From Nostoc linckia NIES-25 (GTDB lineage Bacteria; Cyanobacteriota; Cyanobacteriia; Cyanobacteriales; Nostocaceae), in the NCBI RefSeq assembly GCF_002368035.1, contig NZ_AP018222.1, forward strand, positions 2,072,471-2,136,470: 64,000 nucleotides of DNA. Direction: 5' to 3'. Positions 34,252 through 43,744 of the stretch are shown piece after piece. A program made the position numbers and the translations under genes. Position 1 is the first letter of the stretch, and each line of letters opens with the position of its first letter. Below the pieces are notes generated by a model. That model saw only the letters and a list, made by a program, of their open reading frames with translations. It did no database searches and was not told the DNA's origin.

Positions 34252-35946
34252 ATGATGATAGCGGATCGATTTCCTTGGCTTACCGCGATTGTCTTGCTGC
34301 CCCTCATTGCTTCCCTACTCATCCCTGTGCTGCCTGATAAAGACGGCAAGCGCGTGCGTTGGTATGCACTGGGTGTAGGTATTGCAGACTTTGGCTTGAT
34401 GTGTTACGCCTTTTGGCAGCATTACGATGTTAGCAGTGCTAGTTTTCAACTCGTGGAGAACTATGCCTGGCTACCTCAATTAGGGCTGAACTGGGCAGTA
34501 TCGGTGGATGGAATTTCATTTCCACTTGTGCTTCTAGCAGGATTAGTCACCACACTCTCGATGTTTTCAGCTTGGCAAGTTAATCACCGACCCCGCCTTT
34601 TTTATTTTCTGATGCTTGTGCTGTATTCCGCACAGATAGGCGTGTTCGTTGCCCAAGACTTGCTACTATTTTTCATCATGTGGGAAGTAGAGCTAATTCC
34701 CGTATACCTACTAGTGTGCATTTGGGGTGGACAGAGACGCCGCTACGCAGCAACAAAATTCTTGCTTTATACAGCAGCAGCCTCGATATTTATTCTAGTA
34801 GCAGCCCTAGCAATGAGTCTATACGGCGGCGGTAATATGTCTTTTGATATAACCGTACTTGCCATGAAGGAATACCCACTTGGACTACAATTGTTGCTTT
34901 ATGCAGGGTTGTTGATTGCCTTTGGTGTCAAGCTGGCTGTTTTCCCCATGCATACTTGGTTGCCTGATGCTCATGGAGAAGCATCCTCTCCTGTGTCGAT
35001 GATTTTGGCTGGTGTGTTGCTCAAAATGGGCGGATACGGACTTATTCGCCTCAACCTTGAGATGCTCCCTGATGCACACATTTATTTTGCACCCGTTCTA
35101 GCCATTCTGGGAGTTGTCAACATTATCTATGGTGCATTAAACTCCTTTGCTCAGACCAATATGAAACGGCGTTTGGCTTATTCGTCGATTTCACACATGG
35201 GATTTGTACTGCTGGGTATTGCGTCCTTCACTGATTTGGGAATCAACGGCGCGATGTTACAGATGATCTCACATGGTTTGATTGCATCGGTGCTGTTCTT
35301 CTTGGCGGGTGTTACCTACGATCGCACCCATACTATGGTAATGAATGATATGGGTGGTATCGGTCAAGCCATGCCCAAAGTCTTTGCTCTGTTTACAATC
35401 TCAGCGATGGCATCCTTGGCTCTCCCCGGTATGAGCGGCTTTGCTGGCGAACTCTCGGTCTTCCTTGGCATCACAACTAGCGACGTTTACAGTTCAACTT
35501 TCTGCACTGTAACGGTTTTCCTCGCCGCAGTCGGAGTCATCCTCACACCCATCTATCTGCTTTCCATGCTGCGGCAGGTATTTTATGGTAAAGATGCAGC
35601 ACTTCTATGCGACATTAATAATGCAAGCTTGGAAAATCAAGAAGATGAGGGAACAGTTTGTTTTGGTACAGACTGCCTCGTGCCAGAGGAAGCAGTCTAC
35701 GACGATGCTAGACCTCGTGAGGTATTTATCGCTGCCTGTTTTCTGCTGATAATTATCGGCATTGGCTTCTACCCCAAGGCAGCTATGCAGATGTACGATG
35801 TCAAAACCGTCGCAGTTAACGCTCGCATTCGCCAGTCTTATACCATAGCTTCCCAAACAAACCCCCACATTTACGCCAATAGGTTTTTGGTTCCGACGAA
35901 AATCCCAGAAACTGAGTTAACACCCGTTTTAGGAACTTTGAAGTAA
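34252..35946 (+). CDS. ndhD: NDH-1 subunit 4 (NdhD), copy 1
   Basis: A 564-residue integral membrane subunit of NADPH/ferredoxin:plastoquinone oxidoreductase with about 14 hydrophobic segments. Hallmarks are FIMWEVELIPVYLLVCIWGG, the charged lysine helix FGVKLAVFPMHTWLPDAHGEA, and ASLALPGMSGFAGEL. It forms one proton-pumping antiporter-like module of the thylakoid NDH-1 complex in respiration and cyclic electron flow. It is related over its length to the copy at 40460 but has a longer acidic insert before the last span (DINNASLENQEDEG). The starts ATG 34252 and 34255 are equivalent. Confidence 0.93.
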   Translation: MMIADRFPWLTAIVLLPLIASLLIPVLPDKDGKRVRWYALGVGIADFGLMCYAFWQHYDVSSASFQLVENYAWLPQLGLNWAVSVDGISFPLVLLAGLVTTLSMFSAWQVNHRPRLFYFLMLVLYSAQIGVFVAQDLLLFFIMWEVELIPVYLLVCIWGGQRRRYAATKFLLYTAAASIFILVAALAMSLYGGGNMSFDITVLAMKEYPLGLQLLLYAGLLIAFGVKLAVFPMHTWLPDAHGEASSPVSMILAGVLLKMGGYGLIRLNLEMLPDAHIYFAPVLAILGVVNIIYGALNSFAQTNMKRRLAYSSISHMGFVLLGIASFTDLGINGAMLQMISHGLIASVLFFLAGVTYDRTHTMVMNDMGGIGQAMPKVFALFTISAMASLALPGMSGFAGELSVFLGITTSDVYSSTFCTVTVFLAAVGVILTPIYLLSMLRQVFYGKDAALLCDINNASLENQEDEGTVCFGTDCLVPEEAVYDDARPREVFIAACFLLIIIGIGFYPKAAMQMYDVKTVAVNARIRQSYTIASQTNPHIYANRFLVPTKIPETELTPVLGTLK

Positions 35947-36447
35947 TTTACAGCAGAATTCAGAATTACAATCAACTCTGAGCCTAGCTTTTAGACCTAG
36001 ATAATGTACTTGATTAACTGGAAATCTGCTGTAAGTATAATACAGTCTGTAGGATAGTACTTATGTGCTATCCTGCTGCGTGTTTTATGGCGTGCTTCAT
36101 TTACGTAAAAAGCGCTATATCAATGTTTAGCCTTACAAGCTGTAAATCTTAATTGGCAATTGTTGTATTTGGTGTTGGTAAAGTAGAGATTTTGTTAGCG
36201 ATCGCACCCCACCGTATAAGCAAATTAACTGAACTCTACTATCTCCTGGATTTGAGTACTTATCGCGAATCTTGAAACATTACTTAATACTATATTAAGT
36301 GATTTCACTTAGACAAGTTTGTTGAAAATACAGCATAATTTGTGGCTGAGGTAGTAAAAACCCAAGTACAACAACAGGAAATATTACACCTGCAAAACTT
36401 GATTTTTACACCATTTTTAGTAGTTGAGAATCCAGGAATTCTAGATA
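35947..36447. other. Gene-free stretch between ndhD and lipoxygenase
   Basis: A terminator-like hairpin with GGATAGTAC / GTGCTATCC arms lies at about 36051-36073. The rest is AT-rich, with no recognised gene or RNA. Confidence 0.45.
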
Positions 36448-38274
36448 ATGAATTACTCTAAAACAACCACAATCAAAGATTTTACATCGCTCAACGATAC
36501 TCAGACGAATCAACAAATTTCGCAGAATGTAGAAAGCCGTTATCAATGGGAGCGAACTTATGAGAACTTACCTGGACATGTCAAAGGTGTTCCCAGGGGA
36601 GAAGGATTTAGTATATTCAAAATCTTCATTTTTCTTTTCAGTGCTATTAAAGGTGTAATAGGTTTACTGACAGCACAATTTCTACATTTATTCCCTTACC
36701 TTTGGGACAAGTTGAAAAAAGGCGAAATTGTCTTTACTGGTACAGCAGACTTGGGATTAATGGCTATTTTTGCTGATTTTAATAATTGGAATAGCCTTGA
36801 AGAATTTAATGAATTCTTTAAACCTTGGACATTTTTCAAAAGGCCGGATGTTGCTAAAAATTGGCAATCAGATATAGAATTTGGTCGCCAACGCCTCAAT
36901 GGGATGAACCCAATATTGATCCGTAAGTGCAAGGCTGAAGATATTAATTCTAATGGGAAATTTCCAGTTACCAATGAAATAATTAACCCAGTTAGGGGTA
37001 AGAATATCGACCTCACATCAGCATTGGCAGAAAATCGCTTGTTTCTCTTGGATTACCCAGTATTCGATAACATTACCACTGCTGAATTATCAGACCAATT
37101 AGGAAGATACATACAATCTCCAATTAGTCTTTTTTATGTAGACGAGCAAAAACAGCTTGTTCCCATTGCCATCCAATTAGAGGAAAAAACTAACGCTGAA
37201 GATGGTATAGTTAAAAAAATCTTTACGCCCAACTCGCTACCCGAACAATGGGCAGTAGCTAAGTTAGCTGTAGCTGGTGCCGATGTTGCTTATCAAGGAA
37301 TGATTTCTCACTTGCTCAATACGCATTTAATTATTGAGCCTTTTGCAGTAACTACAAATCGAAAACTATCGCGGCAACATATTGTATACCAACTGTTAAA
37401 GCCCCACTTTTTCAACACCTTACCCATCAATAATATGGCTCGTAATGTGTTTCTGGGTAGGGGTGGATTATTTGATAATATAGGCTCACTGGGTTATACC
37501 GGTTCTAATGAACTTTTGAATAGAGGATACAACGGTATCAAGCATAATGGTGAAGCGAGTGAAAATCAAACAGAAGGATTGAATTTTTACGAGTTAGCTT
37601 TGCCTTATGATTTAGGAAAACGTGAGGTTGATGGTATACCAAACTACTACTATCGTGATGATGCATTATTAGTTTGGAATGCTATCAAAAATTATGTAGA
37701 CGATGTTTTACGATCACATTACAAAAATGATGCAGAAATAATTCGCGATCGCCAGCTGCAAAACTGGAAAGAAGAACTGCTCGATAATGGCAACATTAAA
37801 GGATTGCTGGCTCCTGATAAATCAAATCAGCTAAATACATTAGATGATTTGATTGAGATTGCTACCATCATTATTTTTACGGCAACTGCTCAGCATTCAG
37901 CTGTCAATTTTGGTCAATATGACTATGCAGCATGGATTCCTAATAACCCATTTGCTATTTACAAACCGTTATTGGATCTGTTTAAATCTGAAAGTCAAAA
38001 TAAAGCACCACTTCCTCAAAGGTTGCCAAATCGCTTTCAATCTATTCTGCAAATCGTCCTCGTGAAAGCTCTAACTATAGCGCCACCATACTCCAGCAAA
38101 TCTCTGGTGACTTTGAGAAATCCTTTCTCCGATACTGTAGCAAAGCAGGCATTCCAAAAATTTCAGACAAATCTTCGAGAAATCGAAACAAAAATATCTG
38201 TCCGTAACGCATCCGTTTCTCAACCTTACACTTACCTTCTCCCCTCCAAAATTGCACAAAGTATTGCAATATAG
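36448..38274 (+). CDS. Lipoxygenase
   Basis: A 608-residue non-heme iron dioxygenase of polyunsaturated fatty acids. Iron ligands can be placed: His288 and His293 (SHLLNTHLIIEPF), His483 and Asn487 (AQHSAVNFGQYDYAAW) and the C-terminal Ile608. The first ligand helix is followed by KLSRQHIVYQLLKPHFFNT, the standard lipoxygenase pattern. It lacks a PLAT domain; residues 50-75 are hydrophobic (IFKIFIFLFSAIKGVIGLL), suggesting membrane contact. Bacterial enzymes oxidise linoleate or linolenate to hydroperoxides. Stands alone between the ndhD paralogs. Regiospecificity not predictable here. Confidence 0.9.
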   Translation: MNYSKTTTIKDFTSLNDTQTNQQISQNVESRYQWERTYENLPGHVKGVPRGEGFSIFKIFIFLFSAIKGVIGLLTAQFLHLFPYLWDKLKKGEIVFTGTADLGLMAIFADFNNWNSLEEFNEFFKPWTFFKRPDVAKNWQSDIEFGRQRLNGMNPILIRKCKAEDINSNGKFPVTNEIINPVRGKNIDLTSALAENRLFLLDYPVFDNITTAELSDQLGRYIQSPISLFYVDEQKQLVPIAIQLEEKTNAEDGIVKKIFTPNSLPEQWAVAKLAVAGADVAYQGMISHLLNTHLIIEPFAVTTNRKLSRQHIVYQLLKPHFFNTLPINNMARNVFLGRGGLFDNIGSLGYTGSNELLNRGYNGIKHNGEASENQTEGLNFYELALPYDLGKREVDGIPNYYYRDDALLVWNAIKNYVDDVLRSHYKNDAEIIRDRQLQNWKEELLDNGNIKGLLAPDKSNQLNTLDDLIEIATIIIFTATAQHSAVNFGQYDYAAWIPNNPFAIYKPLLDLFKSESQNKAPLPQRLPNRFQSILQIVLVKALTIAPPYSSKSLVTLRNPFSDTVAKQAFQKFQTNLREIETKISVRNASVSQPYTYLLPSKIAQSIAI

Positions 38275-38610
38275 GGAAAAAATAATAGGGGTTTTCGTTT
38301 AGATTTAACGCATGGTAGGGTAGCACAGCTGTGCTACCCTATTTACTTATAGATAGCGTTTCCTGTTCTAGTGAGGTACGAGGTAGGGGCGCAAAGCTTT
38401 GCGCCCCTACAAATTTATGTAATTCATTTGATTGGGAACCCCTATACTAAATAAGCGGACATAATTCAATGTAAAATACACTTCAGCGAAACTCTTTACT
38501 ATTGAGGCTTTTCCCTCCTGCCTCCTGCCTTCTGTCTTCTACTTAAAACCAAATGAACAAATTAGCCCTTTCCGTGGGATGCTGGTTGATTGATTAGGGA
38601 TTATTTGCAG
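38275..38610. repeat. Intergenic palindromes
   Basis: Two palindromes: GGGTAGCACAGC/GCTGTGCTACCC at about 38315-38339, and GGGGCGCAAAGC/GCTTTGCGCCCC at about 38386-38409. No gene. Confidence 0.6.
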
Positions 38611-39522
38611 ATGTCTGTTGTTTCTGGTGTCACTGTTACTGTTCCCGCCACAACTGCTAATTTGGGGCCTGGTTTTGATTGCATCGGTGCAGCTTTAAAG
38701 CTGTACAACCAGTTCAAGTTCACTCGTCTGGAAGAGGGTGGGTTAATTATTACTGTCACAGGTGAAGAAGCTCAACGAGTACAAACTGATGAAAGCAATC
38801 TTCTCTACCAAGCGTTTATCAGATTTTATCAGCATATAGAGCAAACACCACCATCAGTAAAAATTGAAATTCAACTGGGTGTACCGCTAGCGAGGGGTTT
38901 GGGTAGTTCAGCAACAGCAATTGTTGGTGGGTTAGTGGCGGCGAATCAACTAGAAGGTTCGCCAATAAGTCAGTCACAGGTGATGGAATTAGCGATCACA
39001 ATGGAAGGACATCCTGATAATGTAGTTCCAGCTTTGTTGGGTGGATGTCGGCTAGCTGCTTCTGGTGGCGCAGGTTGGGAAATTTGTGATGTTCCCTGGC
39101 ATCAAGATATCATACCAGTTGTAGCTATTCCTGATTTTGAACTTTCGACTTCCGAAGCGCGACGGGTTCTGCCAACGGAAGTCAGTCGTGCAGATGCGAT
39201 TTTCAATACTGCACACTTGGGTTTATTATTGCGTGGCTTGGAGACTGGTAAAGCAGAATGGTTAAAAACGGCTTTGCAAGATAAATTGCATCAGCCCTAT
39301 CGCAAAGCTTTAATTCGTGGTTACGATGCTGTGAATCTAGCAGCTGTAACAGCTGGTGCTTATGGCATGGTGATTAGTGGTGCAGGGCCGACACTCTTAG
39401 CTTTGACAGATGAGCTACACTCACAGGCTGTAGAAACAGCCATGTCCAATGCTTGGGAACAAGAAGGAATTATAGCCAATGTGCGATCGCTTTCTCTGGA
39501 TATCCAAGGCGCAAAAAGTTAG
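38611..39522 (+). CDS. thrB: Homoserine kinase
   Basis: A 303-residue GHMP kinase that phosphorylates L-homoserine in threonine synthesis. Motif 1 is TVTVPATTANLGPGFDCIG, the ATP-binding motif 2 is VPLARGLGSSATAIVGGL and motif 3 is MVISGAGPTLLAL. Length is normal. ATG at 38611 is chosen over an upstream TTG because it begins just before the first strand. Monocistronic here; followed by repeats. Confidence 0.93.
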   Translation: MSVVSGVTVTVPATTANLGPGFDCIGAALKLYNQFKFTRLEEGGLIITVTGEEAQRVQTDESNLLYQAFIRFYQHIEQTPPSVKIEIQLGVPLARGLGSSATAIVGGLVAANQLEGSPISQSQVMELAITMEGHPDNVVPALLGGCRLAASGGAGWEICDVPWHQDIIPVVAIPDFELSTSEARRVLPTEVSRADAIFNTAHLGLLLRGLETGKAEWLKTALQDKLHQPYRKALIRGYDAVNLAAVTAGAYGMVISGAGPTLLALTDELHSQAVETAMSNAWEQEGIIANVRSLSLDIQGAKS

Positions 39523-39539
39523 AAGATTAGTAAATTGGG

Positions 39540-39702
39540 CATGGGGCATTGGGCAAGGGGCAAGGGAAAGGGGTATGGTTCGACAAGCTCACCAACCGGG
39601 GAAAAGGGAAAAGATTAAATTTATTCCTTTTCCCTTTTCCCTTTAACCTTTTCCCCTGCTCCCCCAGTCCCCAGTCCCCAGTCCCCAGTCCCCAGTACCC
39701 TT
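39540..39702. repeat. Polypurine/polypyrimidine hairpin and AGTCCCC heptamers
   Basis: A GGGGAAAAGG arm and CCTTTTCCC arm are followed by about five tandem AGTCCCC heptamers (39666-39698) ending directly before the next start codon, so the repeat forms the leader of that gene. Confidence 0.65.
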
Positions 39703-40212
39703 ATGGATAGAATTCAAGCTGAAATAGCGGCGCTTAAGTCTCAAATTTACGCTCTCCAGCAAGAACGCGCTGCACTCACTATTAATAATGATGTCATCGG
39801 CGCAAATGATTCACCCTTGGCAATGGTTGAGGCTTACCGTCGCCAAGCTAGAGAAAATCCCCAATTATCTGTTGAAATCAGGGGGATAGATGATGCAGTT
39901 GCAGCGCTGGAATCGCAACTACAGCAAAAACAAGCCGAATTAGCCCGTTGGCAAATTGAATCAAAACAACTTACCCAACAGCAGCAGCTAGAGGAAGCCA
40001 AAAAAGTAGCTCAAGTTCACGCTCAACGCATTAATCAACTCGCAGCAGAACTAGCTACAGAAATCCGGCTACTCAAAGCTTGCGCCGATGAGCTTAGTCC
40101 TATGTATTGGCAGGTTTATTACAAGCCCTTCATTACTGGGTTCAAGACAATCTCTGTTCCCCACGTCCGCTCAGACGGTGAAGTCTGGACAATTGTCAAC
40201 CGTATTGTTTGA
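39703..40212 (+). CDS. Coiled-coil hypothetical protein
   Basis: A 169-residue soluble protein. Residues 1-125 are mostly heptad-like helix (IQAEIAALKSQIYALQQERAAL, AVAALESQLQQKQAELARWQIESKQLTQQQQLEEAKKVAQVHAQRINQLAAEL), and a short compact end (LSPMYWQVYYKPFITGFKTISVPHVRSDGEVWTIVNRIV) follows. No catalytic motif. Function unknown; such proteins often mediate oligomerisation. No Shine-Dalgarno is visible because the leader is tandem repeat. A terminator follows at 40263. Confidence 0.6.
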   Translation: MDRIQAEIAALKSQIYALQQERAALTINNDVIGANDSPLAMVEAYRRQARENPQLSVEIRGIDDAVAALESQLQQKQAELARWQIESKQLTQQQQLEEAKKVAQVHAQRINQLAAELATEIRLLKACADELSPMYWQVYYKPFITGFKTISVPHVRSDGEVWTIVNRIV

Positions 40213-40262
40213 AATCTGAGCCAATGCTCATCAATCCAAAATCGAGTAAAACATAACTTAGG

Positions 40263-40287
40263 ACGGTGGCTAATGCCGCCGTTTTTT
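40263..40287 (+). terminator. Terminator after coiled-coil gene
   Basis: ACGGTGGC and GCCGCCGT pair (one G-T) around TAAT and are followed by six T. Confidence 0.75.
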
Positions 40288-40459
40288 GTTGACGTTGTAA
40301 AAGTTTACATTTAGAATTGTCTAGAGTAGCTATAGATAAGTATTTATTACTATCCAAATCTTAAATTTACTCTTTTCAAGTCAGGTTTCGTTTACAAAAG
40401 TACAAACTGCTTAATATAATGTAATTAAAAGCGAAAAGTAAAATTGATTGTCAGAAGTG

Positions 40460-42073
40460 ATGAATGCTATGGAATTTCCTTGGTTAACAGCCATAATTGT
40501 CTTGCCCTTGGTGGCTACCTTAGCCATCCCGTTAATCCCAGATAAAGAAGGTAAAACCGTCCGTTGGTACGCTTTAGGAGTTGCTTTTGCAGATTTCGCA
40601 TTGATGATTTATACCTTTTGGTATAAATACGACTTCCAAAGTTCAACGCTCCAACTTATAGAAAACTATCCTTGGGTACCGCAATTAGGTTTACATTGGG
40701 CTGTGGGGCTTGATGGTTTATCGATGCCCTTGGTACTTCTAACAGGCTTAATCAATACCCTCGCAATATTCGCGGCTTGGAAAGTTACCAACAAGCCGCG
40801 ATTATTTTACGGTTTGATGTTAGCGATGTACAGCGCCCAGCTTGGCGTGTTTGTTGCTCAAGATTTGCTGTTGTTCTTCTTAATGTGGGAAATCGAGTTA
40901 GTGCCGATTTACCTGCTAATTTCCATCTGGGGAGGACAAAATCGCCGCTATGCAGCCACCAAATTTATTCTTTATACTGCTGCTGCTTCGATATTCATCT
41001 TAGTAGCTGGTTTTGCAATGGCATTCTCAGGAGATACAGTCACCTTCGATATGGCGACTCTGGGAATGAAAGAATATCCTAAAGCTTTAGAACTATTAGT
41101 CTACGCAGGTTTCTTGATTGCCTTCGGTGTAAAACTGCCAATCTTCCCTTTACACACTTGGTTACCTGATGCTCACGGTGAAGCATCAGCACCTGGTTCG
41201 ATGATTTTAGCTGGTGTGTTGTTGAAAATGGGCGGTTACGCTCTGATCCGCATCAACGTTGAGATGCTGCCTAATGCTCATGTTTACTTTGCTCCAGTGC
41301 TGGCGATTTTGGGTGTAGTGAATATTGTCTACGGTGCTTGCTGTGCCTTTGCCCAAACCAATCTCAAGCGTCGCTTGGCTTACTCTTCAATTGCCCACAT
41401 GGGGTTTGTGCTGATTGGAATTGCCTCTTACACAGAACTTGGCATCAGCGGCGCAGTACTACAAATGGTTTCTCACGGTTTGATTGCTGCTAGCTTGTTC
41501 TTCTTATCTGGTGTAACTTACGATCGCACCCACACCTTGATGATGGATAAAATGGGTGGAATAGCGAAGGTAATGCCCAGAACTTTTGCTCTGTTTACCG
41601 CTGGCTCAATGGCTTCTCTCGCTTTACCAGGAATGAGTGGCTTCGCCGGTGAGTTGATGGTATTCCTGGGTATCGCCACCAGTGATGTTTACAGTTCTAG
41701 CTTCAAACTTGTAGTTGTGTTGCTCTCAGCAGTGGGCGTGATTTTGACACCGATTTACTTACTGTCGATGCTGCGTCAAGTGTTCTACGGAAACCAAAAT
41801 CAAGAGTTGCACTTGGATGCTGTAGTATCTGATGTACAACCCCGCGAACTGTTCATTACCGCTTGTCTCCTACTACCAATCATCGGTATCGGCTTCTATC
41901 CCAAGTTGGCAACGCAGACTTATGATGTAAAAGCAGTAGAATTAGCTGCTCATGCTCGTCAAGTTCTACCAGTCGTTGCTCACCAGCAACCATCAAGTCT
42001 CTACTCACGTATTTTTACAGCACCAACCTTGGCTAGTTCTCAAGTTGAAAGTTTAGTTAATATTTCAAAGTAA
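40460..42073 (+). CDS. ndhD: NDH-1 subunit 4 (NdhD), copy 2
   Basis: A 537-residue NdhD with the same hallmarks as the copy at 34252: FLMWEIELVPIYLLISIWGGQNRRYAATKFILYTAAAS, GVKLPIFPLHTWLPDAHGEASAPGSMILAGVLLKMGGY and ASLALPGMSGFAGEL. It is a proton-pumping antiporter-like subunit of thylakoid NDH-1. The two copies are divergent paralogs rather than a recent duplication, and both look like the respiratory (NdhD1/NdhD2) type rather than the CO2-uptake NdhD3/D4 type. In-frame ATGs at 40460 and 40469 are both plausible; a TTG lies at 40448. A strong terminator follows. Confidence 0.93.
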   Translation: MNAMEFPWLTAIIVLPLVATLAIPLIPDKEGKTVRWYALGVAFADFALMIYTFWYKYDFQSSTLQLIENYPWVPQLGLHWAVGLDGLSMPLVLLTGLINTLAIFAAWKVTNKPRLFYGLMLAMYSAQLGVFVAQDLLLFFLMWEIELVPIYLLISIWGGQNRRYAATKFILYTAAASIFILVAGFAMAFSGDTVTFDMATLGMKEYPKALELLVYAGFLIAFGVKLPIFPLHTWLPDAHGEASAPGSMILAGVLLKMGGYALIRINVEMLPNAHVYFAPVLAILGVVNIVYGACCAFAQTNLKRRLAYSSIAHMGFVLIGIASYTELGISGAVLQMVSHGLIAASLFFLSGVTYDRTHTLMMDKMGGIAKVMPRTFALFTAGSMASLALPGMSGFAGELMVFLGIATSDVYSSSFKLVVVLLSAVGVILTPIYLLSMLRQVFYGNQNQELHLDAVVSDVQPRELFITACLLLPIIGIGFYPKLATQTYDVKAVELAAHARQVLPVVAHQQPSSLYSRIFTAPTLASSQVESLVNISK

Positions 42074-42126
42074 AATATACATCCTACAAAGGGTGTTGGA
42101 ATTAAATTCTAATATGAGGGGAATAA

Positions 42127-42160
42127 AGGGGTGGTTAAATAACCACCCCTAAAATTTTTT
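42127..42160 (+). terminator. Strong terminator after ndhD copy 2
   Basis: A perfect 10-bp stem AGGGGTGGTT / AACCACCCCT with a 4-nt loop, followed by AAAATTTTTT. Confidence 0.85.
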
Positions 42161-42191
42161 GTAGAGACGTTGCATTGCAACGTCTCTACAT
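42161..42191. repeat. GAGACGTTGCA palindrome
   Basis: GTAGAGACGTTGCA and TGCAACGTCTCTAC form an almost unspaced palindrome of the same dispersed family as 21190-21214 and 52541-52568. Confidence 0.7.
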
Positions 42192-42220
42192 TTTGGATAT
42201 GATATGAGGTATGGAGAAAT

Positions 42221-42487
42221 TTATCCAAATACTAAATCTGGTTCTTCACAGAAGTTAAATAAGGCTGACTCACTTTCTGAATCATCTTCAAATACAGCAG
42301 AAATGTACCATTCACAGGGCGAGTCATTTGTATATTCCGCCCAAGCAATTGTTACTGCTTCACCCACGGGAATCCCTTCTTCAGCAAGGCTAAATTGAGA
42401 CCATTCGTCATCATCGAGAGATGCCCACAGTTCTGTAATTGCTAAGTCGGTATTGTTGGTTACAGTAAACGTAAATTGGTCTGACAT
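42221..42487 (-). CDS. Small acidic hypothetical protein
   Basis: An 88-residue acidic protein (MSDQFTFTVTNNTDLAITELWASLDDDEWSQF...). The pattern, alternating beta strands with TNNTD and EWYISAVFEDDSE, is compatible with a small beta-sandwich. No signal peptide and no recognised family. ATG at 42487. It ends close to the GAGACGTT palindrome. Codon use looks gene-like. Confidence 0.5.
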   Translation of the reverse strand: MSDQFTFTVTNNTDLAITELWASLDDDEWSQFSLAEEGIPVGEAVTIAWAEYTNDSPCEWYISAVFEDDSESESALFNFCEEPDLVFG

Positions 42488-42977
42488 TTATGTTGAGCCT
42501 TTTTTTAAGTAGGTTGCATTCTGAGATTATCCAATGACTAATTGTGTGGCGGGCATCTCTGCTGCCTGCTACAAAAGACGGGTAAGATAGCTATCCCACA
42601 CACAAGATTGGATGATTTATTTGTTGGAAGTCCCTAATACTTCTTTTTCCTATTTGGGATTAGAAAATAGTGACTGTTCTAAATTATTCAAACTTTAGCT
42701 GACCGTCAATATTGGTTGTTTGTCCTCAAAATTGATGAAACCAACCAAACGCAAATTTTATACTCTTATATTTTTTATTTCCCAAAAAATAATAGTTTTT
42801 TAACTATGGTAGCTTTAGGCTTTAGCTTCCTTCTAGTCATGTTTACAACACCATAACCCCACGCTGCTAACTTTCATGACCTCCGCCAATTCCCTGGCTA
42901 GGAATTGTAATAATTGAAACTTTTTGTAAATTAATACTACTGACTGTCTCATAAGCCAAAAAATTTGTAGTATCCCC
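42488..42977. other. Gene-free AT-rich stretch upstream of the RNA cluster
   Basis: No gene or repeat is evident. It leads into the promoter-like sequence at 42978 and the tRNA/rRNA-like cluster. Confidence 0.45.
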
Positions 42978-43014
42978 TTGACATCGTGTAACTTATATAT
43001 TACAAATGTAATAT
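42978..43014 (+). promoter_or_regulatory. Promoter/operator candidate for the Y-like RNA cluster
   Basis: A consensus TTGACA at 42978-42983 is followed, 13 bp on, by a perfect palindrome ATATTACA-AA-TGTAATAT (42997-43014). A weak -10 (TACAAA, 43001-43006) with 17-bp spacing falls inside the palindrome, so a repressor bound there would cover the -10. It is the nearest promoter-like sequence upstream of the first RNA element. Confidence 0.45.
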
Positions 43015-43088
43015 GAAAACAAAAGCCTCCCCAAAAGGCGAAGGCAAAACATCTCAGAACCAAGAAAACTGAATAGCTACGACTTTTT

Positions 43089-43169
43089 GGGGTCGCGATT
43101 GGCGTTCGCCTGCTCCGAAACCAACAAACGGACGGTTGCAGGATTCGGGTTCAATTCCCGACGACTCCA
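43089..43169 (+). ncRNA. tRNA/tmRNA-like element E1
   Basis: An 81-nt tRNA-like sequence. The acceptor stem is GGGGTCG (43089-43095) with CGACTCC (43162-43168) plus an unpaired A. The T arm is TCGGG / CCCGA around TTCAATT (43145-43161), fully canonical. Between them there is no normal anticodon arm: instead a GGC/GCC hairpin and a TCCG/CGGA stem with an 11-nt A-rich loop. The 5' end GGGGNCG...TGG...TTCG recalls the tRNA-like domain of tmRNA, as if joined without its mRNA-like part. No Y-type stem surrounds it. A normal tRNA is unlikely because there is no anticodon loop. Confidence 0.5.
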
Positions 43170-43185
43170 CTGACGAAACAAACTT

Positions 43186-43394
<209 letters not shown>

Positions 43395-43400
43395 CTAAAT

Positions 43401-43494
43401 CAGGACTTACGCAAAAGATAACGAAAGTAGCGGTAATTCATGAATTACCGCAACGCTTGAATAAGGTTTTCAATCACATCTTGCGTAAGTCCTG
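43401..43494 (+). repeat. 94-bp palindromic element, copy 5, inside the RNA cluster
   Basis: An intact copy (one arm slightly diverged) lies six bases after element E2 and 35 bp before the ubiquitin-like gene, so it inserted into the transcribed spacer without breaking either. Confidence 0.75.
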
Positions 43495-43508
43495 TAAATA
43501 ATTCGTAA

Positions 43509-43730
<222 letters not shown>

Positions 43731-43744
43731 AACGTTTAGTTATC

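Noticed and set aside
39540..39702. CRISPR-like array in the tandem AGTCCCC repeats
   Set aside because: The repeats are seven bases long and contiguous without spacers; they are STRR heptamers. No cas genes or true arrays are seen in the window.
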